Assembly (NCBI RefSeq): GCF_014279755.1
Contig: NZ_CP047951.1
Span: forward strand, 310,001-374,000
Direction of reading: 5' to 3'
Length of the DNA stretch: 64,000 bases
From: Synechococcus sp. PROS-U-1
Lineage (GTDB): Bacteria; Cyanobacteriota; Cyanobacteriia; PCC-6307; Cyanobiaceae
The notes under the pieces were generated by a model. The model had not been told where the DNA came from. It was given only the letters and a program-made list of their open reading frames with translations, and did no database searches. Shown here piece by piece: positions 43,180 to 52,854 of the stretch (the stretch's first letter is position 1; every line of letters starts with the position of its first letter). The translations under genes were made by a program, and so were the position numbers.

Positions 43180-44487
43180 TCAACCGAGACTGTCAGAGCC
43201 ACTGTCGGCGCCACTGTCAGAGGAGCTGACGGAGTCCTGACGCAGCAAGCCCCAGCAGGCGGTGTAGCCATGCAGATGGGTCGTACCGCCGACGGGCCCG
43301 ATTTCTCCGTTGCAGAACGCTCCCGCCACGGGCAGGTCTGGCATCAGTTGGCGCGCCAGGCTGATGTCGCCATCGGCACGACCGAAAAGCCCTTGGCCTC
43401 GTCCCAAGCAGGCCATCAGCAGGCCGAAGTGGACTGTGTCGCTTTGATCAGCCGTCGCTGCCTTCAGCAACCCAAGGGCCTCGTCCTGGGAGGCGGCAGC
43501 CTCCCGGAGATGAAATTGCACGTTCTGGCCGGCACGCACTCGCTCTGCAACGGCCACGGCGCCATTGTTGGGATCCACACCGATCAGGTTGCGGATCAGG
43601 AAGGCGCTCGCTTCTGAGGCTGCTCCATTGGCATTCAGCCGCAGACTGCTGCGTTCGACGCCGAGGAACAGCGAGTGACGCACCAGCTCGCGCTCCCGTT
43701 CGTTGAGGTCGGCCAGGACCCGTTGCAGGCAATTGATGGGGCTGGCTTTGGTGCAGCCATCACTGAGTTCCAGCAGCACATTGCGCTGCACCTGTTCGAT
43801 CGAGAACACAGGGCCAATGGGACGACAGCCCTGAGCCACCACCGTTTCAAGTCGCCAGTTTCCCCCGATGGAACAGACCACCGCGCCGGTCACAATGCGG
43901 TCATCCAGCAGCAGCGATCCGTGCGGGCTGTTGTGGGGCGCTGCGATGCCGCCAATCTTGTCGGCAGACGGGTAGGCATAGTCCAGGCCGCTGATCAGAT
44001 CATTGATGCCACTGCTGGTGGGGTCGATCAGGAGGATCTGGCTGCGAGAACCCTCGGGGCTGATGCCAACCCAGTCCTGCCATTGCAGGGCTGCTCCGTC
44101 TAGATCAGGCAGCTCTTCAGTGCTGAGGTGACGGGTTGCGATCGACGCCCCTGGCAGGGAGAGCATCGTCACGCTCAAGGCCGGTGTCTGCTCCAGTTCC
44201 GATGCACTGCCGTCGCCGCGGGTGCCCACCACGCCTCCCCCTGTGCATCCGATCCAATGTTTGGCATTGATTTGCGCCCGCAGCATTGGCAGTAGCCGCG
44301 GCAGGTCGGTGGCGTAACCCGTTGAGGTGAAGACAAGTGCGAGGTCGGCTTCAGTCCTGGGTCGACCCAGTTGCTCGACCACGTCCCGCACCGCTTCGTC
44401 CAGAGACGCTTTGGCGGAAAGTCCTGTCCGGCAACTGACTTCAGTGCCCCCGGATCGGAACCAGCTGAACGGTGCGAACGGTGCCAT
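43180..44487 (-). CDS. FIST domain protein (putative sensor)
   Basis: The product from the ATG at 44485-44487 is 435 residues. It carries a FIST_N region (DLALVFTSTGYATDL...GCTGGGVVGTRGDGS) and a FIST_C region (ERELVRHSLFLGVE, FLIRNLIGVDPNNGAVAVAERV, GLLMACLGRGQGLFGRADGDI). FIST domains are thought to sense small ligands such as amino acids and usually occur joined to or beside signalling enzymes. Here the protein stands alone, with a Ser/Asp-rich tail (SSSDSGADSGSDS). The 119-residue upstream extension of the frame lies antisense to the DUF3177 gene and is not used. Confidence 0.88.
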   Translation of the reverse strand: MAPFAPFSWFRSGGTEVSCRTGLSAKASLDEAVRDVVEQLGRPRTEADLALVFTSTGYATDLPRLLPMLRAQINAKHWIGCTGGGVVGTRGDGSASELEQTPALSVTMLSLPGASIATRHLSTEELPDLDGAALQWQDWVGISPEGSRSQILLIDPTSSGINDLISGLDYAYPSADKIGGIAAPHNSPHGSLLLDDRIVTGAVVCSIGGNWRLETVVAQGCRPIGPVFSIEQVQRNVLLELSDGCTKASPINCLQRVLADLNERERELVRHSLFLGVERSSLRLNANGAASEASAFLIRNLIGVDPNNGAVAVAERVRAGQNVQFHLREAAASQDEALGLLKAATADQSDTVHFGLLMACLGRGQGLFGRADGDISLARQLMPDLPVAGAFCNGEIGPVGGTTHLHGYTACWGLLRQDSVSSSDSGADSGSDSLG

Positions 44488-44556
44488 GAAGCGGACCCTA
44501 TCAACCCTGGAGCTCAGCTCGGGGCGTTGATAATGGCGGGACTGTGACAGGCCCCA

Positions 44557-45168
44557 GTGAACGAGCTCACGTACCGCGCTCTGGTGTGGCTGACTTATCG
44601 CTTGGCCGCCACTTTTGCCGTTGGTGTGCCTTTGGTCCTGTTGATCTGGTCGGCCTGGCGTCGTGAGCCCATGGTGTTGCGGCTCCTCGGCATCTACTGG
44701 AAAGTGGCCAGCCTGATGGCGATCAGCCTGCTGCTGCTCATGGATCAGCGCCCCCTGGGCTACGCCACTGCGGTTGTCGCTCCGGTCTTGATGGTGATCA
44801 GCCTCTGGTTCTGGGTTGACCTCAATGAAGAGCTGGCCGACCAACCGTCCTGGCGTCCCCTGCCGTTGGCGGTGAAGGTTTGGCGTTGGGCGTTCAGTGG
44901 TTTTGGACTTCTGAGCCTGGTGATGAGCGTCACAAGCTTGGGTTGCATGCAGCAGCTGGCGTCGTCTTCATGCCTGACGTGGCTCGAGGCTCCCCAGGGC
45001 ATCCATGGCCTGGCAGCCACGGTGTTCAATTTCCTATTCGGTGGTCAGTGGACGGAGGCGGTTGCTGCCTTTGTGGGATATGTCGCCCTGGTGGCTTACT
45101 TGGCCGGTCTGCTGCAGTGGCTGTTGGTGCGTTTGCCCCGTTACGGGCGTGTGGCAGGCGATTTCTGA
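44557..45168 (+). CDS. DUF3177 family membrane protein
   Basis: The 203-residue protein has about five membrane helices. It carries the DUF3177 features: YRALVWLTYRLAATFAVGVPL near the N-terminus, a central WFWVDLNEELADQPSW and CLTWLEAPQGIHG. Function is unknown. It is divergent from the FIST gene, and a TGATG overlap joins it to the 97-residue gene. The start is GTG, chosen because it matches the family N-terminus. Confidence 0.82.
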   Translation: MNELTYRALVWLTYRLAATFAVGVPLVLLIWSAWRREPMVLRLLGIYWKVASLMAISLLLLMDQRPLGYATAVVAPVLMVISLWFWVDLNEELADQPSWRPLPLAVKVWRWAFSGFGLLSLVMSVTSLGCMQQLASSSCLTWLEAPQGIHGLAATVFNFLFGGQWTEAVAAFVGYVALVAYLAGLLQWLLVRLPRYGRVAGDF

Positions 45169-45461
45169 TGACCAACCAGGCGGTGGTTCAGGCTCTGGAG
45201 GAGCGCACGAGACTCCAGCCCCAGCGGGTTATTCGTTTGCGGGGAACAGTGGGGGACAAGCCCTTCGAGTTGTTGATCTTCCGTGGATTCAGCAGCAGCA
45301 CCACCCATCCAACCGCATTTGACCCCGATGCCTCTGTTCTGCCCGAGGGAACATGCCTCGATCAGGCCGAGTTGCTTCAGGGGCCCTTGACGCCCACCGG
45401 GGAGGTTGTGCTGGCTGGACCGATGCCGCCGAACGACCTTCTGGCTCAGGCCAGCTGGTGA
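45168..45461 (+). CDS. Conserved hypothetical protein, 97 residues
   Basis: The ATG at 45168 overlaps the DUF3177 stop (TGATG), which indicates translational coupling. The small soluble protein ([20 protein letters not shown]...) has a helical start and a beta-rich centre ([27 protein letters not shown]), then [14 protein letters not shown] and a Pro-rich end. I have no firm family name. The end overlaps ileS by 16 bases. A longer frame in the same reading register (from 44880) is not coding upstream because it lies within DUF3177. Confidence 0.72.
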   Translation: MTNQAVVQALEERTRLQPQRVIRLRGTVGDKPFELLIFRGFSSSTTHPTAFDPDASVLPEGTCLDQAELLQGPLTPTGEVVLAGPMPPNDLLAQASW

Positions 45462-48370
45462 GTTCGGCGGTCGAGCACGCCAACGCAGCGACCACAAATA
45501 TGGGGATGGTCGGGATGCTGGCCCACATCTCCTTCGTAGTGCCAGCAACGCTCGCATTTCCTGCCGCGCGCACGGCTCACTTCGATCACAGCGAGCTCGT
45601 CGTCCTGGCTGGCCAGCAGTTCGGCCCAGGGCTCGCCACCGATCTGTAATTGTGAGACCAACAGCCAGTCCCGCAGTCCGTCAACTTCTGCATCGCCTTG
45701 CTCATTCAGCCAGGAGAGAGCGGCCTGGAGCTCCGGACTACGGGCGTCAATCCGCACGGATGCCTCCAGTGATGCGCCGAGCTCTTGCCGGCTGCGGCAG
45801 TCCTCCAGCACTTTGTTCACCCCTGTCCGCAGTTCCCGCAGCTGCTGCAAAGGAGCGCTGAGGGTGTCATTGCGCCAGTCGGCCGGCACCGTGGGCCATC
45901 CGCGTCGAAAGACCGAGGTCTCCTCGACTGGGTAGGGCAGGTTCTGCCAGATGTCTTCGGCCATATGGCACAGCACCGGAGCGATCAGACCGGCCAGACG
46001 TTCGATGATCAGTGCCATGACGGTCTGGCAGCTGCGCCGGCGCCGGTCCTGAGGAGCGCTCACATAGAGCCTGTCCTTGGCAATGTCGAGGTAGAAGTTC
46101 GATAGATCGGTGACGCAGAAGTTCTGCAGCAGCTGGAAAAAACGGAAGAACTCGTAGCTTTCGAAGGCTTCGGTGATGTCGTCCATCACCTCGGCCGTGC
46201 GCTGCAGCATCCAGCGGTCCAGCAACGGCAGTTCCGCCACGGGGATGGCGTCGGTTGCCGGATGGAAGTCGTGCAGGTTGCCGAGCAGGTAACGGCTGGT
46301 GTTGCGCACTTTGCGGTACACATCCGCCAGCTGGCGCAAAATCCCAGCTCCGATCGGCACATCGGCGGAGTAATCCACCGAGCTCACCCAGAGCCGCAGC
46401 ACATCGGCGCCGTAGGGCGGTTCCTGCTTCTGGTTCTTGCCGCCCTCGATGATCACCATCGGGTCGACCACATTCCCCAGGGATTTGCTCATCTTGCGGC
46501 CTTTCTCATCCAAGGCAAAGCCGTGGGTGAGCACCCGCTTGTAGGGGGCGTGGCCGTTGACGGCGACCGAGGTGAGCAGTGAGCTCTGGAACCAGCCCCT
46601 GTGCTGGTCGGATCCCTCCAAGTAGAGGTCAGCGGGGTAGCTGAGGTTGTCGCGCTGGCTGGCGACAGCGGCCCAGCTCGAGCCGGAGTCGAACCACACA
46701 TCCATGGTGTCGGTCCCCTTGCGCCATTGGTCGGCCTGGTCGGCATAGGAGGCCGGCAGCAGATCAGCTTCGTCCTTTTCCCACCACACGTCGGCACCGT
46801 GTTCAGCGATTAGAGCCTGGATGTGAGCCAGGGTTTCGGCATTCAGCAGCACCTCACCACCGTTGCGCTTGTAAAAAACGGGGATGGGAACGCCCCAGGT
46901 GCGCTGACGCGAGATGCACCAGTCGCCCCGTTCCTTCACCATTGATTCGATTCGGTTGCGACCTGAGGCGGGAGTCCACTCCACCTGGTCGATTGCCTCG
47001 AGTGCTTGCTCCCGGAAGCCCTCCACGGAGGCGAACCACTGCTCCGTTGCACGGAAGATGGTGGGTTTCTTGGTGCGCCAGTCGTAGGGGTAGCGGTGGC
47101 CATAGGCCTCCTGCTTGAGCAGAGCACCAGCGGCCTCAAGCGCCTCAATAATCGCGGGATTGGCATCCTTGAGAACGTTCAGTCCTGCGAACGGCCCGGC
47201 CTCCTCGGTGAGGTTGCCTGCTTCATCCACGGGGCAGAGCACCGGCAGGCCGTTCTTCTGGCCGGTGTGGAAGTCATCGACGCCATGACCAGGAGCGGTG
47301 TGCACGAGGCCCGTGCCTGATTCGGTGGTGATGTAGTCGCCGCCGATCACCACTGGACTAGTGCGATCCAGAAGAGGGTGGCGGTAGATCAGCCCAGCGA
47401 GCAGGCCGCCTTTCACCGTGGCGCGTCGCATCAGCGGGCGTTCCAGAGTTGTGCTGAGCGTTTCGATGAGGTCAGCAGCCACCAGAAGCAGGCCTCCGTT
47501 GCCGTCGTCCGCCAGGGCGTAATCGAGCCGTTCGTTGACAGACACCGCCAGGTTGGCCGGCAAGGTCCAGGGTGTGGTGGTCCAGATCGCCACCTGCAGG
47601 GCCTGGCCCAGGCCTTCTGGACCGGTTGGCAGCTCGAGGCCATCAGCCTTGAGCGCATCCCGAAGGGTCGCTGGCAGTTCCACTGCAGGGAAGGCGACGT
47701 AGACGCTGGGGCTGGTGTGGCCGTCGGGGTACTCCAGTTCGGCTTCTGCCAACGCCGTGCGCGAGCTCGGACTCCAGTGCACCGGCTTGAGTCCCCGATA
47801 GATGTGCCCTTTGAGCACCATGTCGCCGAACACCCGGATCTGAGCGGATTCGTATTCCTTTTGAAGGGTCAGATAAGGCTGCTCCCAGTCGCCCCAGATG
47901 CCCCAGCGCTGAAAACCTTTCATCTGGCCATCCACCTGCTTCCTGGCGTAGGCAGCGGCCTTTTTGCGCAGCTTGATCGGTGTCAGCGCCTTGCGCTGCT
48001 CCTGATCCATCGACTGCAGCACCTTGAGCTCGATTGGCAGACCGTGGCAGTCCCAGCCGGGCACGTAACGCACCCGCCTCCCATTCAGCACCTGATACTT
48101 GTTGATGACGTCCTTCAGCACCTTGTTGAGGGCATGGCCCATGTGAAGGGCGCCATTGGCGTAGGGCGGGCCGTCGTGGAGAGTGAATGTTGGACCACTG
48201 TTCTTGAGGCCCAGCTCGCCGTCGATTCCCTGGCTCTTCCAGAAGGCCTGCAATTCCGGTTCCCGTTGGACGGCATTGGCGCGCATGCCAAATCCCGTCT
48301 GCAGCAGATTGAGCGTTTTCTTGTAGGAGGGACGTTCCTCGGCGGCGGCGTCGCGCGTCTCCTTGCTCAC
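45446..48370 (-). CDS. ileS: Isoleucyl-tRNA synthetase
   Basis: IleRS charges tRNA-Ile and is essential. At 974 residues it is full length. The class I HIGH motif appears as [13 protein letters not shown] (67-79). An editing domain lies in the middle ([22 protein letters not shown]), KMSKS is [10 protein letters not shown], and the C-terminus ends with a Zn-binding [12 protein letters not shown]...CGRCVG. A separate anticodon-binding helix bundle follows the catalytic domain. It is read towards the DUF3177 pair and overlaps the last gene of that pair at the end. Confidence 0.97.
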   Translation of the reverse strand: MSKETRDAAAEERPSYKKTLNLLQTGFGMRANAVQREPELQAFWKSQGIDGELGLKNSGPTFTLHDGPPYANGALHMGHALNKVLKDVINKYQVLNGRRVRYVPGWDCHGLPIELKVLQSMDQEQRKALTPIKLRKKAAAYARKQVDGQMKGFQRWGIWGDWEQPYLTLQKEYESAQIRVFGDMVLKGHIYRGLKPVHWSPSSRTALAEAELEYPDGHTSPSVYVAFPAVELPATLRDALKADGLELPTGPEGLGQALQVAIWTTTPWTLPANLAVSVNERLDYALADDGNGGLLLVAADLIETLSTTLERPLMRRATVKGGLLAGLIYRHPLLDRTSPVVIGGDYITTESGTGLVHTAPGHGVDDFHTGQKNGLPVLCPVDEAGNLTEEAGPFAGLNVLKDANPAIIEALEAAGALLKQEAYGHRYPYDWRTKKPTIFRATEQWFASVEGFREQALEAIDQVEWTPASGRNRIESMVKERGDWCISRQRTWGVPIPVFYKRNGGEVLLNAETLAHIQALIAEHGADVWWEKDEADLLPASYADQADQWRKGTDTMDVWFDSGSSWAAVASQRDNLSYPADLYLEGSDQHRGWFQSSLLTSVAVNGHAPYKRVLTHGFALDEKGRKMSKSLGNVVDPMVIIEGGKNQKQEPPYGADVLRLWVSSVDYSADVPIGAGILRQLADVYRKVRNTSRYLLGNLHDFHPATDAIPVAELPLLDRWMLQRTAEVMDDITEAFESYEFFRFFQLLQNFCVTDLSNFYLDIAKDRLYVSAPQDRRRRSCQTVMALIIERLAGLIAPVLCHMAEDIWQNLPYPVEETSVFRRGWPTVPADWRNDTLSAPLQQLRELRTGVNKVLEDCRSRQELGASLEASVRIDARSPELQAALSWLNEQGDAEVDGLRDWLLVSQLQIGGEPWAELLASQDDELAVIEVSRARGRKCERCWHYEGDVGQHPDHPHICGRCVGVLDRRTHQLA

Positions 48371-48397
48371 GGGGTCCCTGCTCTGGCCTCGGGATTA

Positions 48398-48916
48398 TCA
48401 GTCCTCGCCCTCTTGGGATGTGACGTCCACGAATCGATCGGGATCGAGGCTGGCACCTTCTGAACAAGCGTCATCGCTTGCGGCATCTGTTTCAGGAGAC
48501 TCGGGACGCACCCATTTTTTGCCCGTGACCCCCGATTTTCCAGATGGTTTGAGTTGTTTGGCGATGCCGCCGATGCCTTCTCCCACGCGGCCCGTGGTGA
48601 TGAGGAGCTGCTGAATGCTGGTACGCCAGTGGTCGAGCGATTGAAAACGCTGCTGTTCGGTTTCGCTGAGGGTGTTCCAACGGGCTTGTCCGACCTCAGA
48701 GCCCAAGCGAGCGATCAAGAGACCGGCGCAGAGAACAGCGAGCATCGGCGCTCCCCTAAGCCGGTCACTGCTGGTGACCAGCACGAGGCCCAGCAGTAAC
48801 ACCACCGCTCCCCACACCCCATCGCGCGGGCGACTGAGTTCGACGGCCAAAAGTGGAAGTAGCAGGAGTGCCAGGCCAAGCAGGAGGCAGAAATCGCCGC
48901 TGAGGGTCGCGAGCAT
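48398..48916 (-). CDS. Ycf66-like membrane protein
   Basis: The product from the ATG at 48914-48916 is 172 residues. It has three close hydrophobic segments (FCLLLGLALLLLPLLAVELS, GVWGAVVLLLGLVLVTSS and APMLAVLCAGLLIARLG). A soluble helix (SETEQQRFQSLDHWRTSI) and an acidic tail follow. The N-terminal pattern resembles Ycf66 proteins of cyanobacteria and chloroplasts, but I hold that loosely. The longer start (48976) would run into tRNA-Leu. It ends 27 bases before ileS on the same strand and may be co-transcribed. Confidence 0.6.
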   Translation of the reverse strand: MLATLSGDFCLLLGLALLLLPLLAVELSRPRDGVWGAVVLLLGLVLVTSSDRLRGAPMLAVLCAGLLIARLGSEVGQARWNTLSETEQQRFQSLDHWRTSIQQLLITTGRVGEGIGGIAKQLKPSGKSGVTGKKWVRPESPETDAASDDACSEGASLDPDRFVDVTSQEGED

Positions 48917-48970
48917 CCGTGGTGAGGCGGAATGCTCCCATTCTGGGGCGATCTCTAAAGTTGGAACATT

Positions 48971-49052
48971 GCCCACCTGGCGGAATTGGTAGACGCGCTG
49001 GTTTTAGGTACCAGTGGCTTCGGTCGTGGGGGTTCAAGTCCCCCGGTGGGCA
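48971..49052 (+). tRNA. tRNA-Leu (UAG)
   Basis: The acceptor is GCCCACC with GGTGGGC. The anticodon arm CTGGT-TTTAGGT-ACCAG gives anticodon TAG, a longer variable arm (GTGGCTTCGGTCGTG region) follows as expected for leucine tRNA, and the T arm is GGGGG-TTCAAGT-CCCCC. The discriminator is A and CCA is not encoded. It is divergent from the Ycf66-like gene. Confidence 0.97.
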
Positions 49053-49106
49053 TTCCTTTCCCTACGGTGGTTCGGGAACGTTCCAGACTTGTTGCCTGCC
49101 CTCCGG

Positions 49107-50138
49107 ATGCACCAGAGCACTGCTCAACAACAGCAGCATCGTCCGGTTGGAGCGGCTTACCGCTCGGTTCCTCGCGAATTCGTCGATCCGCCAGCTTTTT
49201 GGAATCCCACCGTTGGGTTGTTTCTTGGGGGGTATGCGCTTGCCGCCTTGACCATCTGGGGTTGGTTTGTCGCCGCTTGGCCTTTGCAGGTGCTGCTCTG
49301 CACAGGCTTTCTGGCGCTGCACCTTGAGGGGACGGTGATTCATGACGCCTGCCATAACGCCGCACACCCCAACCGTTGGGTCAATCAGGCCATGGGCCAT
49401 GGCTCGGCACTACTGCTCGGATTCAGTTTTCCCGTTTTTACACGGGTGCATTTGGAGCATCACGCCCACGTCAATGATCCGAAGAACGATCCGGATCACA
49501 TTGTCAGCACGTTTGGTCCGCTCTGGCTCATTGCACCGAGATTTTTCTATCACGAATGGTTTTTCTTTCAGCGACGCCTCTGGCGCCGTTGGGAGTTGAT
49601 GCAGTGGGGATTGGAACGCAGCATTTTTGTGGTGATTGTTCTCGCTGCCGCACGCTTTGACTTTCTGCCGTTCATCTTCAACTGCTGGTTTGCCCCTGCC
49701 TTGATGGTTGGCGTGACGCTGGGTCTGTTCTTCGACTATCTCCCTCATCGGCCGTTCACCTCGCGCAACCGCTGGACGAATGCCCGCATCTACCCAGGCA
49801 AGCTGATGAACTGGCTGATCATGGGGCAGAACTATCACCTGGTTCATCACCTCTGGCCGTCGATTCCCTGGTTTGAATACAAACCGGCCTACGAGGCCAC
49901 CAAGCCTCTCCTCGATTCCAAAGGATCTCCCCAGCGGTTGGGCATTTTCGAGACCCGACGAGATGGCTTCAACTTCCTCTACGACATCCTCGTGGGTGTT
50001 CGAAGCCACAAGCGTCGCAGCGGAAAAATGAGGCGTGCCGCGCGGTTCATGCCAGGACGGGGGCTTCGACGCCACTGGCTCGGATTTGTTGATCGCATCG
50101 CGATCAAAACCGAGCCCAAACGTTGGGTGTCCCGCTGA
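49107..50138 (+). CDS. crtR: Beta-carotene hydroxylase
   Basis: CrtR hydroxylates beta-carotene to zeaxanthin in the membrane. The product from the ATG at 49107 is 343 residues and belongs to the fatty-acid-desaturase-like di-iron family. It has three His boxes: HDACHNAAH (79-87), HLEHHAH (115-121) and HLVHHLWPSIPW further on. About four helices surround them. An earlier in-frame start (49014) would overlap tRNA-Leu. The CrtR type is used by cyanobacteria in place of CrtZ. Zeaxanthin is a major pigment of marine Synechococcus. Confidence 0.95.
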   Translation: MHQSTAQQQQHRPVGAAYRSVPREFVDPPAFWNPTVGLFLGGYALAALTIWGWFVAAWPLQVLLCTGFLALHLEGTVIHDACHNAAHPNRWVNQAMGHGSALLLGFSFPVFTRVHLEHHAHVNDPKNDPDHIVSTFGPLWLIAPRFFYHEWFFFQRRLWRRWELMQWGLERSIFVVIVLAAARFDFLPFIFNCWFAPALMVGVTLGLFFDYLPHRPFTSRNRWTNARIYPGKLMNWLIMGQNYHLVHHLWPSIPWFEYKPAYEATKPLLDSKGSPQRLGIFETRRDGFNFLYDILVGVRSHKRRSGKMRRAARFMPGRGLRRHWLGFVDRIAIKTEPKRWVSR

Positions 50139-50145
50139 ACCTGAT

Positions 50146-50439
50146 TCAGTCGGCGAGAATTTTCGGAACCCTGAAGAAGTCACCCTCCCTCTGGGGAGCT
50201 TGATTGAGAATGTCTTCGCGCACCGCCGTCGGCTGCACGCCGTCAACCCTCGTGACGTTGGTCACTTCCACAGCTCGGGTTGTTTCTGGAACCCCCTCGG
50301 TGTTCACCTGCTGCAGCTGGCCGACGTACTCGAGGATGGATTCGAGCTGATCGGTGTAGGTCGCAATCTTGTCCTCGGGCAGATCAAGGCGGGCGAGATG
50401 GGCCACCTTGCGGACGTCGTCGCTGGAAATCTGGCTCAT
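50146..50439 (-). CDS. gatC: Aspartyl/glutamyl-tRNA amidotransferase subunit C
   Basis: GatC stabilises the GatCAB complex, which converts Glu-tRNA-Gln to Gln-tRNA-Gln. The 97-residue protein has [22 protein letters not shown] and [20 protein letters not shown] (in parts), and ends with [22 protein letters not shown], the family C-terminus. It overlaps the amidohydrolase gene by four bases and is convergent with crtR, with 7 bases between their stops. gatA and gatB are not nearby. Confidence 0.95.
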   Translation of the reverse strand: MSQISSDDVRKVAHLARLDLPEDKIATYTDQLESILEYVGQLQQVNTEGVPETTRAVEVTNVTRVDGVQPTAVREDILNQAPQREGDFFRVPKILAD

Positions 50440-51224
50440 GACTCGCCAAGGAACGTGCGCAGATCCTCGCTCAGCGCGGTGGCTGCTGTCTCCAGCAAGG
50501 CATCGCCGTGCTGAGCAGTGGCCAAGAAGGGATGGGACCCCATGCGTCCATCGGGGTGACGGCGCCGGAAGTCGTCCGGTCCGTGAATGGGTCCTGCCGG
50601 GGCTGGGTCGGGCAGCGGCCGCTGCTTGCTCTTCAGGCTGGGCTCCACGGCGAGGGTGACAGCGATTTCGCTGGGGGTGGCGTGATGCCCTTCTTTATCG
50701 CCATACAGATCACGCGCCTGGCGCATCACGGGGCCGGCCATGAACCAGTTGGCCAGGCGACAACGCAGTTGAGGGGCAACGGGGAGATTGCGGGTGGTGG
50801 CAGTGCCGTGGGCCTGGGCAAAAGCTGCCTTGGCTGTCGCAATGTTGCCGCCGTGGCCATTGATCACAAACACCCTTTCAAAGCCATGTCGCCCCAGGGA
50901 CAACACCAGGTCATGCAGGACGGCCAGAAGTGTTGCTGGCTGCAAGCTCATCGTCCCAGCGAAGCCAAGATGGTGTTCGGCCATGCCGAAGGCCTGGGCT
51001 GGGGTGACCAACACGCCGGTGCGACGGCCTACTTCGAGGGCGACTGCTTCTGCGGTGAGGGCGTCGGTGCCGATGGCTCCAGTGGGGCCGTGCTGCTCTG
51101 TCGATCCCAGAGGAATGATCACGCCCTTGCAGCCTTGGAGGTAGGTCTCAACCTCAGGCCAACTGCGCAGGGCCAGACGAATGGCGTCTGTGCTGTCGAC
51201 GGGACCGGGAATTGCAGCGGTCAT
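50436..51224 (-). CDS. Creatininase-family amidohydrolase
   Basis: The 262-residue protein has the metal-binding features of the creatinine amidohydrolase family: [21 protein letters not shown] (36-56), the [16 protein letters not shown] motif (about 120-135) and [14 protein letters not shown] (about 175-188). Members act on creatinine, formamides or riboflavin/F420-type intermediates. In cyanobacteria the substrate is not known, so I give no symbol. It is the upstream partner of gatC (ATGA overlap). Confidence 0.87.
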   Translation of the reverse strand: MTAAIPGPVDSTDAIRLALRSWPEVETYLQGCKGVIIPLGSTEQHGPTGAIGTDALTAEAVALEVGRRTGVLVTPAQAFGMAEHHLGFAGTMSLQPATLLAVLHDLVLSLGRHGFERVFVINGHGGNIATAKAAFAQAHGTATTRNLPVAPQLRCRLANWFMAGPVMRQARDLYGDKEGHHATPSEIAVTLAVEPSLKSKQRPLPDPAPAGPIHGPDDFRRRHPDGRMGSHPFLATAQHGDALLETAATALSEDLRTFLGES

Positions 51225-51267
51225 TCAGGCTGGACCAATAACTTGATGATCGCTCAATCCCAGCCGA

Positions 51268-51411
51268 TCAGTGGGCGGTTCCGTTGCCGTCGTATTTGTC
51301 GGTGTTGTAGTAGCCACCGCGCGTTCCGAAAAACAGGCAGGCCAAAGGGAACAGCACAATGCTGGCAAGAAGCACAGTGCCGAGGTTGAAGCTGGAGGTG
51401 GCTGCGTCCAT
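51268..51411 (-). CDS. Small single-pass membrane protein, 47 residues
   Basis: The ATG at 51409-51411 opens a 47-residue protein: MDAATSSFNLGTVLLASIVL, a helix through FPLACLFFG, then RGGYYNTDKYDGNGTAH. The tail motif GYYNTDKYDGNGTAH looks strongly conserved and structured for so short a protein. I cannot name it; its size and tail suggest a small subunit of a thylakoid complex. A longer in-frame start exists at 51528 but would overlap the transporter gene and lacks the same character. The gene lies between the amidohydrolase and the transporter, all on the minus strand. Confidence 0.7.
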   Translation of the reverse strand: MDAATSSFNLGTVLLASIVLFPLACLFFGTRGGYYNTDKYDGNGTAH

Positions 51412-51452
51412 CAGCTGGCCTGAATTGAGCTCAGCTTGGCGTGGATGCACCC

Positions 51453-52184
51453 TTACTGCATCGCTGACGTTGATTCTGTTGTGAGTTCGAGTCCTTCTCC
51501 GGGAATATCGAGCCACTCCCTCAGCCATCCGGTGAGCCAGATGAAAGGCAGCGTGTCGCTCAGCGCCGCCAGCACCTTGAACAGGTAGCCGCTGCCGATG
51601 AAGCTGATCAGCTGAGGCAGCACGGATCGTTCCGGTTGCACAGGAAGCACATGGGCGCCGTAATGGCTGATCAGCACCACAGCACTGGTGTCCACCAGCT
51701 GACTCACCAAGGTGGAGCCGTTGTTGCGCAGCCAGAGTGCTTTGCCTTGGGTGCGCTGTTTCCAGAAGTGGAAGAGCCGCACATCAACGAACTGCGCCGT
51801 GAGATAAGCCACCATCGAGGCGCCCACTGAGCCGAAGCTGAGCTGCTGAATGGTGCGGAAGGTGCTGTCGTCGCTGCCACTCATGGCAGGAAGCAAGCCT
51901 CCTAGCCAGAGGATGAGCAGCACCCAGCCATTGAGCAGCAGCCCGACCCACACCACTTGATTGGCTTTCTGTTCACCCCAGATTTCACTGATGAGGTCAG
52001 TGCAGAGGAAGGTGATTGGATAAGGCAACGCGCCAACGGCCACCACGATCGGCCAGCTTCCAATGCTGCCCAGTTGAAGGAAGCGGGTCAGTCCGAGGAT
52101 GTTGAGCATGCCCAGAGTGCCGAGGAACAGGCCTGCCAGCACCAGGAACACCCCATCACGCCGTGCCTGGAGGTTGCTGTCCAA
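51453..52184 (-). CDS. Queuosine-precursor transporter-type membrane protein (VUT family)
   Basis: The 243-residue protein has about six helices. It carries VUT/YhhQ family features: [19 protein letters not shown] (about 51-69), [14 protein letters not shown] (about 130-143), [12 protein letters not shown] and [17 protein letters not shown]. Such ECF-like proteins import queuosine precursors (preQ0/preQ1) in other bacteria. No que genes are near, so the substrate is inferred. It is divergent from the DNA glycosylase gene. Confidence 0.87.
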   Translation of the reverse strand: MDSNLQARRDGVFLVLAGLFLGTLGMLNILGLTRFLQLGSIGSWPIVVAVGALPYPITFLCTDLISEIWGEQKANQVVWVGLLLNGWVLLILWLGGLLPAMSGSDDSTFRTIQQLSFGSVGASMVAYLTAQFVDVRLFHFWKQRTQGKALWLRNNGSTLVSQLVDTSAVVLISHYGAHVLPVQPERSVLPQLISFIGSGYLFKVLAALSDTLPFIWLTGWLREWLDIPGEGLELTTESTSAMQ

Positions 52185-52212
52185 AGCCCGCAGAGTTCAA
52201 GCTGGAACAAGC

Positions 52213-52854
52213 GTGGCCGCCAGCCGGCAGCCTGTCATCGATTTCGATTCGCTTCCGTTCATTTTCTTTGCGCGACCAGCTCAGATCGTGGGGCCTGAGC
52301 TGGTGGGCTGCAGGTTGGTGAAACGCCAGCAGGACGGCAGCCTGCTCTGGGGTGTGGTGGTGGAAACAGAGGCCTATTCCCAGGACGACCCCGCCTGTCA
52401 TGGCTACCGCCGCCGCTCTCGTCAGAACGAAACCCTGTTCGGGGAGCCAGGTCGGTTTTATGTGTATGTGAGCTATGGCATTCACCACTGCGTGAACGTG
52501 GTCACCGATCGGGAGGATTGGGCCAATGGTGTGCTGCTGCGCGCGGTGGCCCTTCCTGATGAACCGGAGCGGGTTGCGGCAGGTCCAGGGCTGCTTGCAC
52601 GCCGTTTTGGGCTTGATCGCAGTGATGACAGTCGTCCGGTGACGGGCGAACATGAGGTGTGGATGGCCCCGAGGTCAGACACGTTTGCCAACCAGGATCT
52701 TGTGACAACAACGCGGATCGGCATCTCCCAGGGCGCAGCAACCCCGTGGCGCTGGTATCTGCGGAGTAGTCGCAGTGTCAGCCGGCGAGCCAAGGGTGAT
52801 CGCATGCCGCCCAAGGCAGAGTGCTGGTCGCCATCGCCGGAGCCTCTGTCATGA
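52213..52854 (+). CDS. DNA-3-methyladenine glycosylase (AAG/MPG family)
   Basis: This base-excision enzyme removes alkylated purines. The core has [14 protein letters not shown], the catalytic region [22 protein letters not shown], and [17 protein letters not shown], as in the MPG family. VLLRAVALP and [14 protein letters not shown] complete it. No ATG exists in frame between the divergent transporter and the conserved region, so I take the GTG at 52213 (213 residues). ATG codons further upstream would overlap the transporter. The stop overlaps pyrB (ATGA). Confidence 0.9.
   Translation: MAASRQPVIDFDSLPFIFFARPAQIVGPELVGCRLVKRQQDGSLLWGVVVETEAYSQDDPACHGYRRRSRQNETLFGEPGRFYVYVSYGIHHCVNVVTDREDWANGVLLRAVALPDEPERVAAGPGLLARRFGLDRSDDSRPVTGEHEVWMAPRSDTFANQDLVTTTRIGISQGAATPWRWYLRSSRSVSRRAKGDRMPPKAECWSPSPEPLS

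Noticed and set aside
44488-44844. N-terminal extension of the FIST protein
   Set aside because: The extension is antisense to DUF3177, rich in His/Gln/Arg, and unlike any FIST protein.
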